Assembly: GCF_014649755.1 (NCBI RefSeq)
Contig: NZ_BMTQ01000001.1
Location: 558,001 to 622,000 of the forward strand
Reading direction: 5' to 3'
DNA from: Streptomyces litmocidini
Lineage (GTDB): Bacteria; Actinomycetota; Actinomycetes; Streptomycetales; Streptomycetaceae
DNA: 64,000 bases
In this document: positions 9,514 to 18,878 of the stretch, piece after piece
Numbering within the stretch: position 1 is the stretch's first letter
Layout: each line of letters opens with the position of its first letter
Program-made: the position numbers and the translations under genes
Notes under the pieces: model-generated
What the model was told of the DNA's origin: nothing
Seen by the model: the letters and a program-made list of their open reading frames with translations, nothing else
Database searches by the model: none

Positions 9514-11001
9514 TCAGAAGGGCCAGGCCTCCTTCAGGGTGTCCTTCCAGCCGAGGTCGACCTCGTCCTTCCAGTCGCCCTTCGGGACGCAGACGGCCCC
9601 ACCGATCCAGCTCTCCACCCACGAACCGAGGTCCAGGGTCCAGCAGTCGGGCTTGGGTTCCGGCTTCGGCTCGGGCTTGGGTTCCGGCTTCGGCTCCGGC
9701 TTCGGCTCGGGCTTCGGCTCGGGCTTCGGCTCGGGCTTGGGTTCCGGCTTCGGCTCGGGCTTCGGCTCGGGCTTCGGCTCGGGCTTGGGTTCCGGCTTCG
9801 GCTCCGGCTTCGGCTCGGGCTTGGGTTCCGGCTTCGGCTCCGGCTTCGGCTCGGGCTTGGGTTCCGGCTTCGGCTCCGGCTTCGGCTCCGGCTTCGGCTC
9901 GGGCTTCGGCTCGGGCTTCGGCTCCGGCTTCGGCTCGGGGATCGTCGGGTCCGTCGGGTCCGTCGGGTCCGTCGGGAGTTGCGGTTCCGTGCCGTACAGC
10001 ATCTGGCGGAACACCAGCGACGACCGCGGGTTGTCGTCGCACTGCCAGACGCCGTGCGGGCAGTAGTCGGTGATCGTGTGGTACAGCGGCTTGTGCTGCC
10101 TCATCCATTCCAGCATGCGCCGCATGTATTCCGGGTTGTCGCCGTTCCGGAAGAGCCCCCATTCGGGATAGGAGATCTGCTTCCCGTGCTCGGCGGCGAA
10201 ATCGACCTGCTTCTGGAGTCCGTACGGCTCGCTGACGTGCCGGTCGAAACTGCTTCCGGACGGCTGGTCGTACGAATCCATGCCGATGATGTCGACGACG
10301 TCGTCGCCCGGGTAGCACTCGGTCCACGGAATCGCGTCGAGACCGCGGCTCGGATTGAAGTCGAAACGGAACTTCTGGCCCGGTACGGAACGCATCGCGG
10401 TGACGATCCGGTTCCAGTACTTCTTCCACGCCGTGGGGTCGGGGGCGCACCGGTGGCTGTAGGTGGTGCCGTTCATCTCCCAGCCGAGGACGACGACGGT
10501 GTCCCTGGCGCCCTGTTCGACGAGGCGTTCGGCGAGGGTCGTGAAGTGGTGGTCGTAGTACCCGGCGGCGCCGAGCTGGAGCTGGCGGCGGACCTCGCGG
10601 TCGGAGAGGTGGGCCTCGTTGCGCTCCAGCATGGGCACGTTGAGGACGAGCATGCGGTTGACGCGCTCGTTGCGCCAGTCGGCCCAGGCCTCCAGGAAGC
10701 CGGGGGTCCCCTCGATGTTCGACCAGAGGTCGCCCGGGAGGTAGGTGTGGGCGACGCGGAGCTCGTGGCCGCCGAGCCACCGTTCGAGCTGCCTGATGCG
10801 GGTGACTCCGAGCCTGCCCGAGTCGAGGAAGGCGCCCATGGCGCCGGTGGCGGCCGGTCCGGGATTCGCCGTCACGGGGTCCGCCGTCACGGATTCGGTG
10901 GCGTGGGCGGGGGCGGAGAGCGTGATCGGGCCCGAAGCGAGGAGGCCGGCGGTGAACACCCCCAGCCACTTCCTCGATCTTCTCCGGTATGCAGATGCCA
11001 T
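9514..11001 (-). CDS. Secreted GH26-like glycoside hydrolase with Glu-Pro-Lys-Pro linker
   Basis: Predicted extracellular endo-hydrolase. The chosen start is ATG at 11001, behind GAAGGAG at 5 bases; an ATG seven codons upstream is poorer. A twin-Arg-like basic stretch and hydrophobic core form a signal peptide ending near APAHA (about residue 34). The catalytic domain (about 55-350) shows GWEMNG with acid/base candidate E175 and ISYPEWG with nucleophile candidate E280, the arrangement seen in GH26. Three TDP repeats, then about 97 residues of strict EPKP repeats, lead to a 44-residue C-terminal tail with two Cys. Position beside the exopolysaccharide operon suggests trimming or release of that polymer. 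Substrate (mannan-like or other beta-glycan) is not determinable. Confidence 0.85.
   Translation of the reverse strand: MASAYRRRSRKWLGVFTAGLLASGPITLSAPAHATESVTADPVTANPGPAATGAMGAFLDSGRLGVTRIRQLERWLGGHELRVAHTYLPGDLWSNIEGTPGFLEAWADWRNERVNRMLVLNVPMLERNEAHLSDREVRRQLQLGAAGYYDHHFTTLAERLVEQGARDTVVVLGWEMNGTTYSHRCAPDPTAWKKYWNRIVTAMRSVPGQKFRFDFNPSRGLDAIPWTECYPGDDVVDIIGMDSYDQPSGSSFDRHVSEPYGLQKQVDFAAEHGKQISYPEWGLFRNGDNPEYMRRMLEWMRQHKPLYHTITDYCPHGVWQCDDNPRSSLVFRQMLYGTEPQLPTDPTDPTDPTIPEPKPEPKPEPKPEPKPEPKPEPKPEPKPEPKPEPKPEPKPEPKPEPKPEPKPEPKPEPKPEPKPEPKPEPKPEPKPEPKPEPKPEPKPEPKPEPKPDCWTLDLGSWVESWIGGAVCVPKGDWKDEVDLGWKDTLKEAWPF
9650..9940 (-). repeat. Tandem 12-bp repeat encoding EPKP units
   Basis: About 24 copies of a 12-base unit, read on the plus strand as variants of ggcttcggctcc and ggcttgggttcc, lie inside the hydrolase gene. 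They encode an uninterrupted Glu-Pro-Lys-Pro rod. Synonymous variation between units is limited, pointing to recent expansion or contraction by slippage. A shorter run encoding three TDP units adjoins at about 9943-9975. Confidence 0.95.
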
Positions 11002-11157
11002 GGCCACTCCTTCACGTCGCATGCCATTTGATGATCCGTCAATCCGATCTTCCGAAAGTATTCCTAATGGGCCGACCGTGAGCGCGGCTTCCCTCGCTCA
11101 GTGGTCCATTAGAGGATTTCATCGCCCAGTTGGGGCACCGGAGACGAAGGGCATGCC

Positions 11158-12468
11158 GTGCCGCACCCCCAGCATTTCGACACCAGCGTCCCCGCCGTCC
11201 TCGTACGGCTCGACCGGAATCCCTTCCACCACGGGACCCTCGGCGCCGCGCGGTCGCTGGGACGGGCGGGAATTCCGGTCCACGCCGTCATCGAATCGAG
11301 CACCGGTCCGGTCGCCCGCTCCCGCCACCTCCGCTCGGTCCGCGTCCGTCCCGGGACCGACTCCGCCGCAGGGCTCGCCGACCTCCTGACCCGCGTCGCG
11401 GACGAGATCACCGACGGCCCGTCACATCCCGTCCTCGTCGTGCCGCTGGACGACGTCAGCGCCCTCGCCCTGGCCCGCCGCCGCTCCGCGCTCGTCCCGC
11501 GCCTCCTGCTGCCCGAGCAGACCGAGGAGCAGCTGCTGAAGGTCGCGGACAAGGCGGAGCTCGCCGAGACCTGCGCGGGCCTGGGCCTGCCCCACCCCCG
11601 TACCGAACTCCCCGACGACGCCGACGAGGCCGCCGCCATGGCGTGGTCGCTCGGCCTTCCGGTCGTCGCCAAGTGGAGCCGTCCGTGGCTGCTCCCGGCC
11701 GGCGGCGGGCTGCGGAGCACCTCCATCGTGCGCTCCCCGGCCGAGGTGCGGGAGCTGTACGCCCGCACCCCGGAGGCCGGCAGCCGGCTGCTGCTCCAGG
11801 AGCTGCTGCCGGCGGGCCGGGACCTCGACTGGTTCTTCCACGGGTACGTGGACTGCGCGGGCCGCTGCTCGCCGGGGGCCACCGGGCGCAAGGAGCGCTC
11901 CTGGCCGGACGGGGCCGGGCTCACGGCCTCCGGCCGCTGGACGGTGAACCCCACCGTCGAACGGACGGCCCGCGACCTCCTCGACGCGCTGGGCTACCGG
12001 GGCGTGTGCGACCTGGACTTCCGGCTGAACAGGGCGACCGGCGCGTACCACCTGCTCGACTTCAACCCCCGGCCCGGCGCCCAGTTCCGGCTCTTCACCG
12101 ACCCGGACGGCCTGGACGTGGTCCGGGCGCTGCACCTGGACCTCACCGGCCGCCCCGTGCCGCCGCACTCCCCCGTGTACGGCCGCCGGTTCCTGGTCGA
12201 GAACTACGCGGCGCTCTCGCTGCTCGCCTCCCCGAGGCGCCGGTACGCCCCCGAGCCCGGCGCGGCCCGCCGCCGGACCGAGTGCGCCTGGTTCGCGGCC
12301 GACGATCCGGCGCCCGCCCTCGCGATGGGCGGCGCCTGGCCGGCGCACCTGCTGCGCAAGGCCCTCGCCGCGCTCCGCCGGGCGCTCGCGCCCCGTCGTG
12401 CGGCCCCGGCCGTCACCGCCGCGGCGCCCCCGGCCCGCACCTCCGTCGACCAGCTCACCCCCCGATGA
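11158..12468 (+). CDS. ATP-grasp family carboxylate-amine ligase-like protein
   Basis: A 436-residue ATP-grasp protein, expected to join a carboxylate to an amine or thiol through an acyl phosphate. The N-terminal domain starts VPAVLVRLDRNPFHHGTLGA, the middle has LPVVAKWSRPWLLPAGGGLRS (ATP-binding loop) and LLLQELLPAGRDLDWF, and the C-terminal core has the metal-binding pattern GVCDLDFRLNR and LLDFNPRPGAQFRLF, with Asp and Asn for Mg. GTG at 11158 has GAAGG seven bases upstream. The stop overlaps the next ATG (ATGA). It is divergent from the hydrolase gene across about 155 bases of relatively AT-rich DNA. It resembles enzymes in polysaccharide loci that attach amino acids, but the substrate is unknown. 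Confidence 0.82.
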   Translation: MPHPQHFDTSVPAVLVRLDRNPFHHGTLGAARSLGRAGIPVHAVIESSTGPVARSRHLRSVRVRPGTDSAAGLADLLTRVADEITDGPSHPVLVVPLDDVSALALARRRSALVPRLLLPEQTEEQLLKVADKAELAETCAGLGLPHPRTELPDDADEAAAMAWSLGLPVVAKWSRPWLLPAGGGLRSTSIVRSPAEVRELYARTPEAGSRLLLQELLPAGRDLDWFFHGYVDCAGRCSPGATGRKERSWPDGAGLTASGRWTVNPTVERTARDLLDALGYRGVCDLDFRLNRATGAYHLLDFNPRPGAQFRLFTDPDGLDVVRALHLDLTGRPVPPHSPVYGRRFLVENYAALSLLASPRRRYAPEPGAARRRTECAWFAADDPAPALAMGGAWPAHLLRKALAALRRALAPRRAAPAVTAAAPPARTSVDQLTPR

Positions 12469-13028
12469 ACGCGGAAGGCACGGGGGCGAGGTCGATGGAC
12501 GACCTGGTGGTGGTCGGGGCCGGGCCCCACGGCCTGTCCGTGGCCGCCCACGCCGCCGCCCGCGGACTGCGTCTGAGGACCTTCGGCCGCTCGATGGAGT
12601 CCTGGCACGCCATGCCCTCCGGGACGTTCCCGAAGTCGGAGCCCTGGGCCTCCCCCCTCTCCGACCCGGAGGGGGCGTACGGCCTCGACGCCTACGCGGC
12701 CGCCGGGGGCGTCCGCGCCGAGCACGGCACGCCCCTCCCGGTGGGCTTCTTCGCCGCGTACGGCGACCGGTTCGCCCGGCGGGCCGTCCCCGCCCTCGAC
12801 GAGCGGCTCATCGGCTCGGTCCCGCCCGCCGCCGGGGGCTTCGAGCTGCGCACCGAGGACGGCGAGCCGCTGCGCGCCCGGACGGTGGCGCTCGCCGTCG
12901 GGGTCCTGCCGTTCGTCGAACTCCCCGAACCCCTGCGGGGGCTGTCCCGACGGTACGTCACCCACTCCGGCCACCACGGCGAGCTCGACGGCTTCGCCGG
13001 ACCGAGCACACGGCGGGCCGCCTGGTGA
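12465..13028 (+). CDS. FAD/NAD(P)-binding oxidoreductase, truncated N-terminal fragment
   Basis: Only the N-terminal 187 residues of a flavin-dependent oxidoreductase are encoded. The Rossmann motif VVVGAGPHGLSVAAHA is intact near residues 14-29, followed by the FGRSMESWHAMPSG segment typical of the family and a TVALAVGVLPFVELP strand. Homologues normally continue with a second dinucleotide-binding domain and are roughly twice this length. Here the frame ends right after HHGELDGFAG. In the +2 frame beyond it, RLVKGVRQRLRAG looks like a possible displaced C-terminus, suggesting an internal deletion with frameshift. The ATG overlaps the ATP-grasp stop. It is probably nonfunctional as an oxidoreductase. 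Confidence 0.6.
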   Translation: MNAEGTGARSMDDLVVVGAGPHGLSVAAHAAARGLRLRTFGRSMESWHAMPSGTFPKSEPWASPLSDPEGAYGLDAYAAAGGVRAEHGTPLPVGFFAAYGDRFARRAVPALDERLIGSVPPAAGGFELRTEDGEPLRARTVALAVGVLPFVELPEPLRGLSRRYVTHSGHHGELDGFAGPSTRRAAW

Positions 13029-13110
13029 AGGGGGTCCGGCAACGGCTGCGGGCGGGCGCCGGCGCCCCGGGCCGGCCGCGTACGGGCGGGAGGGCGCCGG
13101 CCCCGGCATG

Positions 13111-13159
13111 ACGGAGGGCCGGCCCCGGGAGCGGACGCTCTCCGGAACCGGCCCTCCGT
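13111..13159. terminator. Hairpin between truncated oxidoreductase and chaplin genes
   Basis: Perfect 12-bp inverted repeat acggagggccgg / ccggccctccgt (13111-13122 and 13148-13159) with a 25-base loop, between two convergent genes. It is probably a bidirectional terminator; there is no U-tract, as is usual at this GC. Confidence 0.6.
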
Positions 13160-13177
13160 GCCCGCGGGCGCCGGGGC

Positions 13178-13411
13178 TCAGGCGTTGATGCAGGTGTTGC
13201 CGGCGGCCGGGTTCAGCAGGCCGATGACGTTCACGCTGTTGCCGCAGACGTTGATCGGCACGTGGATCGGGACCTGGACGACGTTTCCGGAGAGGACGCC
13301 CGGCGAACCGACGGCCCAGCCCTCGGCCTCCGCGTCCGCGAAGGCGGGCGACGCCACACCCATGGCCAGGACGATTCCGGCGACGACGGCCGCGGCCTTC
13401 TTGCAGTTCAT
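13178..13411 (-). CDS. Short chaplin, secreted hydrophobic surface protein
   Basis: Chaplins assemble into amyloid fibrils that make aerial hyphae and spores water-repellent. The 77-residue precursor starts at the ATG at 13411, has a signal peptide of about 25 residues ending SPAFA, and one chaplin domain with GSPGVLSGNVVQVPIHVPI and NVCGNSVNVIGLLNPA. The two Cys (in NVCGNS and NTCINA) match the disulfide pair of ChpH-like short chaplins, whereas ChpE lacks Cys. There is no sortase motif. It lies next to the rodlin cluster and runs in the same direction as the first rodlin. The exact orthologue among short chaplins cannot be fixed here. Confidence 0.93.
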   Translation of the reverse strand: MNCKKAAAVVAGIVLAMGVASPAFADAEAEGWAVGSPGVLSGNVVQVPIHVPINVCGNSVNVIGLLNPAAGNTCINA

Positions 13412-13587
13412 TTCGTCTGGATCCTTTCCTCGGCGGAATGAATTTCCGCTGCACACGACACAACGAACATGCCGCACAAAGGAAACAGAAATAACACCGA
13501 CACCTTCTCTTTCACTCCATTGCCCGCACGGAACAGGGCCGGAGGGAACGCGTTCGTTCCCTCCGGCCCTGTCGCGCGCGAAACGGA

Positions 13588-14001
13588 TCAGCCGTTGTAG
13601 GCGCCGTTCCCGGAGAGGACCGGGATGTCGTCGACGAGGTGCGACAGCGGCTCGTCACCCTTGGCCTGGGTGGAGTTCTCCGCACACTGCTGGTTCTGCG
13701 GGTTCGACAGGACGTTGATGTCCTGAGCGGTGATCGGGACGAGGATGCCGACGAGCGAACCGAGGTTGGCCTTGGCCGGCAGGCCGACGCAGAGCTTGTT
13801 CAGCGAGCCCTGGACGGCCTGGAGCTGCGGGCTCATGTTGCCGTGGGTCTCGGCGTTGCCGAACGACTCGTGCGCGCCGTTGCCGCTGAGCGAGGTCGTA
13901 CCGCCGTCGTCGGCGATGGCGAGCGCCGGGGAGGCCGCCGCAGCGGAAGCGCCGACAACAGAGGCCGTCACAGCGGCGGCCGCCATAATCTTCTTGATCA
14001 C
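13588..14001 (-). CDS. Rodlin (rodlet layer protein), copy 1
   Basis: Rodlins organise chaplin fibrils into paired rodlets on aerial hyphae and spores. This copy is 137 residues from a GTG at 14001 (VIKKIMAAAAVTASVVG). It has a signal peptide ending around SPALA and a mature rodlin domain beginning [13 protein letters not shown]. It is the most divergent of the three copies in this window: it has HESFGNAETHG and LQAVQGSLNKLCVG where the others share a different sequence. Two conserved Cys are present (KLCVG and QQCAEN). It is divergent from copy 2 across 219 bases with face-to-face BldN-like promoters. Confidence 0.95.
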   Translation of the reverse strand: MIKKIMAAAAVTASVVGASAAAASPALAIADDGGTTSLSGNGAHESFGNAETHGNMSPQLQAVQGSLNKLCVGLPAKANLGSLVGILVPITAQDINVLSNPQNQQCAENSTQAKGDEPLSHLVDDIPVLSGNGAYNG

Positions 14002-14050
14002 GGTGATTCCGTTCCTGTTCCCACCAATCGACCTGATTGATGCGACGGGA

Positions 14051-14078
14051 TCAACTGCGGTCGCGGGCTTTGGTTCCG
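14051..14078 (-). promoter_or_regulatory. Sigma-BldN-like promoter of rodlin copy 1
   Basis: On the minus strand, CGGAAC (14078-14073) is followed after exactly 16 bases by AGTTGA (14056-14051). This matches the remembered BldN-type pattern CGTAAC-N16-CGTTGA at 10 of 12 positions. It lies about 50 bases upstream of the rodlin start. Confidence 0.65.
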
Positions 14079-14147
14079 GGGCTTCACTCGTTCGACTGTG
14101 TCCGCGTTTCGCGCTGCCGCGCGCGCTCCGCCAAGGGGGTGACACAG

Positions 14148-14176
14148 CGGAACCCCCGCCCCCGAAGGCCTGTTGA
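14148..14176 (+). promoter_or_regulatory. Sigma-BldN-like promoter of rodlin copy 2
   Basis: CGGAAC (14148-14153), a 17-base spacer, then TGTTGA (14171-14176), about 45 bases upstream of the GTG at 14221. It has the same element pair as the other two rodlin genes, with the spacer one base longer. Confidence 0.6.
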
Positions 14177-14220
14177 TCAGGTCGCTCCCTGCACGGAGCC
14201 GGTTCTAGAAGGGAACTCCC

Positions 14221-14631
14221 GTGATCAAGAAGGTTATGGCCACCGCGGCCGCAGCCGTCTCCATCGTCGGCGCCAGCGCCGCCGTGGCCACCCCCGCCCT
14301 CGCCACCGCCAACGACGGTGGCACCACGTCGCTGTCGGGCAACGGCGCGCACCAGGAGTTCGGCAACTCCCAGACCTACGGCAACATGAGCCCGCAGATG
14401 GCGCTCGTCCAGGGCTCCCTGAACAAGCCCTGCATCGGCCTGCCGGCCAAGGCCAACCTCGGTTCGCTCATCGGCATCGTCCCGATCACCGTCCAGGACA
14501 TCAACGTCCTGTCCTCCCCGCAGAACCAGCAGTGCACCGAGAACTCCACCCAGGCCAAGGGTGACGAGGCCCTGTCGCACATCCTGGACGACATCCCGGT
14601 CCTGTCGGGCAACGGCGTCGGCAACCGCTGA
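14221..14631 (+). CDS. Rodlin, copy 2
   Basis: A 136-residue secreted rodlin starting at GTG 14221 behind AGAAGGGA. The signal peptide ends near TPALA, and the mature part has the family's [18 protein letters not shown] opening, Cys in KPCIG and QQCTEN, and C-terminal DDIPVLSGNG. From [11 protein letters not shown] to the end it is nearly identical to copy 3 (positions 16161-16568) at both protein and DNA level, unlike its divergent partner. That suggests gene conversion or recent duplication. The divergent arrangement with copy 1 recalls the rdlA/rdlB pair of other streptomycetes. Confidence 0.95.
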   Translation: MIKKVMATAAAAVSIVGASAAVATPALATANDGGTTSLSGNGAHQEFGNSQTYGNMSPQMALVQGSLNKPCIGLPAKANLGSLIGIVPITVQDINVLSSPQNQQCTENSTQAKGDEALSHILDDIPVLSGNGVGNR

Positions 14632-14665
14632 CGCACCGTCTGAACGGGACGACGTCCACACGTCA

Positions 14666-14689
14666 GGGGCCGCCCTCCGGGGCGGCCCC
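14666..14689. terminator. Terminator between rodlin copy 2 and the 68-residue gene
   Basis: ggggccgcc / ggcggcccc, a 9-bp perfect stem with a 6-base loop followed by ttt on the plus strand. It lies between convergent genes. Confidence 0.75.
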
Positions 14690-14700
14690 TTTCGTCCCGT

Positions 14701-14907
14701 CTACCAGGTCGGCCAGACCGGCGTCGCCATCAGGCGCTCCCACTCCCGGTCGGGCATCCCCGGCACCGCCCGTCCCGCCTGCACCCACTGCGTGACCAGC
14801 TCGGAATAGACGGGGAACGGGTCGCTGTCCGCCGGGGGCGGGTCGCTCACATATCGGCTCTTCGGAATGAAGGCCATCCGTTCCCATTTTCCGGGGCCCG
14901 GCGCCAT
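14701..14907 (-). CDS. Small conserved-looking protein of unknown function (68 residues)
   Basis: No family was recognised. The product starts MAPGPGKWERMAFIPKSRYV and ends EWERLMATPVWPTW. It is rich in Trp and charged residues, with no signal peptide or membrane segment. A very good ribosome site, GGAAGGAG, lies 7 bases before the ATG at 14907, which supports real translation; the alternative minus-strand frame at 14663-14887 lacks one. A helical stretch LVTQWVQAGRAVPGMPDREW dominates the C-terminal half. It is divergent from the LCP gene. Coding potential is good but function is unknown. Confidence 0.65.
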   Translation of the reverse strand: MAPGPGKWERMAFIPKSRYVSDPPPADSDPFPVYSELVTQWVQAGRAVPGMPDREWERLMATPVWPTW

Positions 14908-15025
14908 TTTCGCTCCTTCCGCTGCGATTCCCGCATCATTACACAGGCGCCGCAGGAGAGTGATTCGTCCTGTTCATGTCGCGTCGCGTACCTGTGTGCG
15001 AGCGGGTCGAAATTACGGTGCGGAC

Positions 15026-16066
15026 ATGAAATTCCCGCGTCCACGGCTGTCCCGGCGTCCGCTGTTCGCCGCGGCTGCTCTCGCCACCCTCTCCGCCCTC
15101 GCCCCCGGCGCCCTCGCCCTCGCCCCCACCGGCCTCCCGGCCCCCGAGAAGGGGCTGAACCTGCTCGTCGTCGGCGTCGACAGCCGCAAGAACGTCACCG
15201 CGGAGGAGAAGGAACGTTTCCACCTCGGCGGAAAGGAGTGCGACTGCACGGACGTGATGATGCTCGTGCACGTCTCGGCGGCGAACGACCGGGTCGAGGT
15301 CGTGAGCCTGCCGCGCGACTCCCTCACCTCCTTCCCCGCGGGCCACCGCGACCGGCGCACGGGGAAGACGCACGCCGCCCACCAGGCGAAGATCAACAAC
15401 GCCTGGGCGGAGGGCGGCTCCGCGTTCGCCGTGGAGACCGTCGAGTCGATGACCGGACTGTCCGTCCACCGCTACCTGGAGATCGACTTCCGGCACTTCA
15501 TGGACACCGTGGACCGCGTCGACGGCGGCGTCCCGGTCTGTACGGAACAGCCGCTCAAGGACCCCTCCACCGGCATCGACCTCCAACCCGGCACCAAGCG
15601 GGTCGCGGGCGGCGAGGCCCTCCAGTACGTGCGGTCCCGGAAGGCCGACGGACAGATGGACTTCGGCCGCATCCGGAAGCAGCAGCGGTTCGTGATGAAC
15701 ACCCTGCACCGGCTCCACGACGGCGTCCTCGACGACCCGGAGCGGCTGAAGGACCTCGCGGCGACCCTGCGGGGGACGGCGGCGGCCGAACGGGGGATCT
15801 CCACGGCGGAGCTGCTGACGCTCGCCGCGCACCTGCGGGACCTGCCTCCGGAGCACGTGGAGTTCGCGACCGTACCCGTCCGGGGCTTCAACCCGGACAT
15901 CCAGGGCGTCGGCTCCACGCTCTCCTGGGACGAGGAGGGAGCGGCCGAGGTCTTCGGGCGGCTGGCCGAGGACCGGCCGCTGCCCACCGCGGGGGCCGTC
16001 GCGCCGAGCAAGATCCCGGCGGCCGCGTACCGGCCGGCCGAGGGGTCCTCGCTCATCTGCCCGTAG
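15026..16066 (+). CDS. LytR-CpsA-Psr (LCP) family glycopolymer transferase
   Basis: LCP enzymes transfer lipid-linked glycopolymers onto peptidoglycan outside the membrane. The 346-residue protein has an N-terminal signal or anchor (FAAAALATLSALAPGALAL, about 13-31) and the LCP core: LLVVGVDSRKN, DVMMLVHVSAAN, VVSLPRDSLTSFP with the catalytic Arg/Asp region, KINNAWAEGGS, and GGEALQYVRSRKADGQMDFGRIRKQQ in outline. ATG at 15026 is preceded by attacggt, a possible -10 very close to the start, so the transcript may be nearly leaderless. It sits between rodlin genes and near the exopolysaccharide locus, so attachment of that polymer to the wall is plausible but not shown. Confidence 0.9.
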   Translation: MKFPRPRLSRRPLFAAAALATLSALAPGALALAPTGLPAPEKGLNLLVVGVDSRKNVTAEEKERFHLGGKECDCTDVMMLVHVSAANDRVEVVSLPRDSLTSFPAGHRDRRTGKTHAAHQAKINNAWAEGGSAFAVETVESMTGLSVHRYLEIDFRHFMDTVDRVDGGVPVCTEQPLKDPSTGIDLQPGTKRVAGGEALQYVRSRKADGQMDFGRIRKQQRFVMNTLHRLHDGVLDDPERLKDLAATLRGTAAAERGISTAELLTLAAHLRDLPPEHVEFATVPVRGFNPDIQGVGSTLSWDEEGAAEVFGRLAEDRPLPTAGAVAPSKIPAAAYRPAEGSSLICP

Positions 16067-16084
16067 TCCGTCCGGTGGACTTCC

Positions 16085-16112
16085 CGGAACTTCCGGGCCG
16101 CTGACCAGTTGA
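16085..16112 (+). promoter_or_regulatory. Sigma-BldN-like promoter of rodlin copy 3
   Basis: CGGAAC (16085-16090), 16 bases, AGTTGA (16107-16112), about 50 bases upstream of the ATG at 16161. It has the same hexamers and spacing as the copy 1 promoter. Confidence 0.65.
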
Positions 16113-16160
16113 TCAGCACGGCTCGCCACTCAGCGGGCCAGTACCCGAAAGGCCTGAACA

Positions 16161-16568
16161 ATGAAGAAGCTCTTGGCGACGGCCGCTGTGGCCGCGTCCG
16201 TGCTCGGTGCGACGGCTGCGGGCGCCGGGCAGGCACTCGCGATCGCCGACGACGGCGGCACCACCTCGCTGTCGGGCAACGGCGCGCACCAGGAGTTCGG
16301 CAACTCCGCCACCTACGGCAACATGAGCCCGCAGATGGCGCTCGTCCAGGGCTCCCTGAACAAGCCCTGCATCGGCCTGCCGGCCAAGGTCAACGCCGGT
16401 TCGCTCATCGGCGTCGTCCCGATCACCGTCCAGGACATCAACGTCCTGTCCTCCCCGCAGAACCAGCAGTGCACCGAGAACTCCACCCAGGCCAAGGGTG
16501 ACGAGGCCCTGTCGCACATCCTGGACGACATCCCGATCCTGTCGGGCAACGGCGCCGGCAACCGCTGA
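16161..16568 (+). CDS. Rodlin, copy 3
   Basis: A 135-residue secreted rodlin starting [16 protein letters not shown] behind aaagg. The signal peptide ends near QALA. The mature domain differs from copy 2 at only a few residues (AT for QT, VNAG for ANLG, VVP for IVP, IPIL for IPVL, GAG for GVG). Its signal peptide and 5' flank are clearly different from copy 2, so similarity is confined to the mature coding part. It is isolated from copies 1 and 2 by the LCP gene. Its own BldN-like promoter and a strong terminator make it a monocistronic unit. Confidence 0.95.
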   Translation: MKKLLATAAVAASVLGATAAGAGQALAIADDGGTTSLSGNGAHQEFGNSATYGNMSPQMALVQGSLNKPCIGLPAKVNAGSLIGVVPITVQDINVLSSPQNQQCTENSTQAKGDEALSHILDDIPILSGNGAGNR

Positions 16569-16591
16569 GCCACGACGCCAGGACACGGTGC

Positions 16592-16628
16592 GGCCCCGCG
16601 GCCCCTCTTCGGAGGGCCGCGGGGCCGT
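16592..16628. terminator. Strong terminator after rodlin copy 3
   Basis: cggccccgcggcc / ggccgcggggccg, a 13-bp perfect stem with an 11-base loop, between the rodlin and the convergent DUF255 gene. Confidence 0.8.
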
Positions 16629-16673
16629 CCCCGTTCCGGGCCGAGGCCGTCGGGACCCTCGGGACCGTCGGCT

Positions 16674-18692
<2,019 letters not shown>

Positions 18693-18878
18693 ACGACCCA
18701 GCCTCTCACAGGGCCTCCCGCTATCGACGAAACCCTCACGGGCCCGCCCTGCTTGGCCGAATTGGACTTGTGAGCCATCACGCGGCGGGCGGCTCGCGCC
18801 TCCTTCGAGTCGGGCGGCCCGACCCCTCGGAACAGTAGGCTGGGCACGGCATCGCCGGACCTGCCGAGGAGGTACGCC

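Noticed and set aside
9650..9940. CRISPR-like array
   Set aside because: The units are contiguous 12-bp coding repeats with no unique spacers; they encode EPKP.
13412..13530. BldN-like promoter upstream of the chaplin gene
   Set aside because: A CGTTGT-like -10 is present on the minus strand at 13465-13460, but no matching -35 lies 16-17 bases upstream.
14663..14887. Alternative 74-codon minus-strand gene overlapping the 68-residue gene
   Set aside because: It has no ribosome site and runs into the terminator hairpin; the 14701-14907 frame has GGAAGGAG at ideal spacing.
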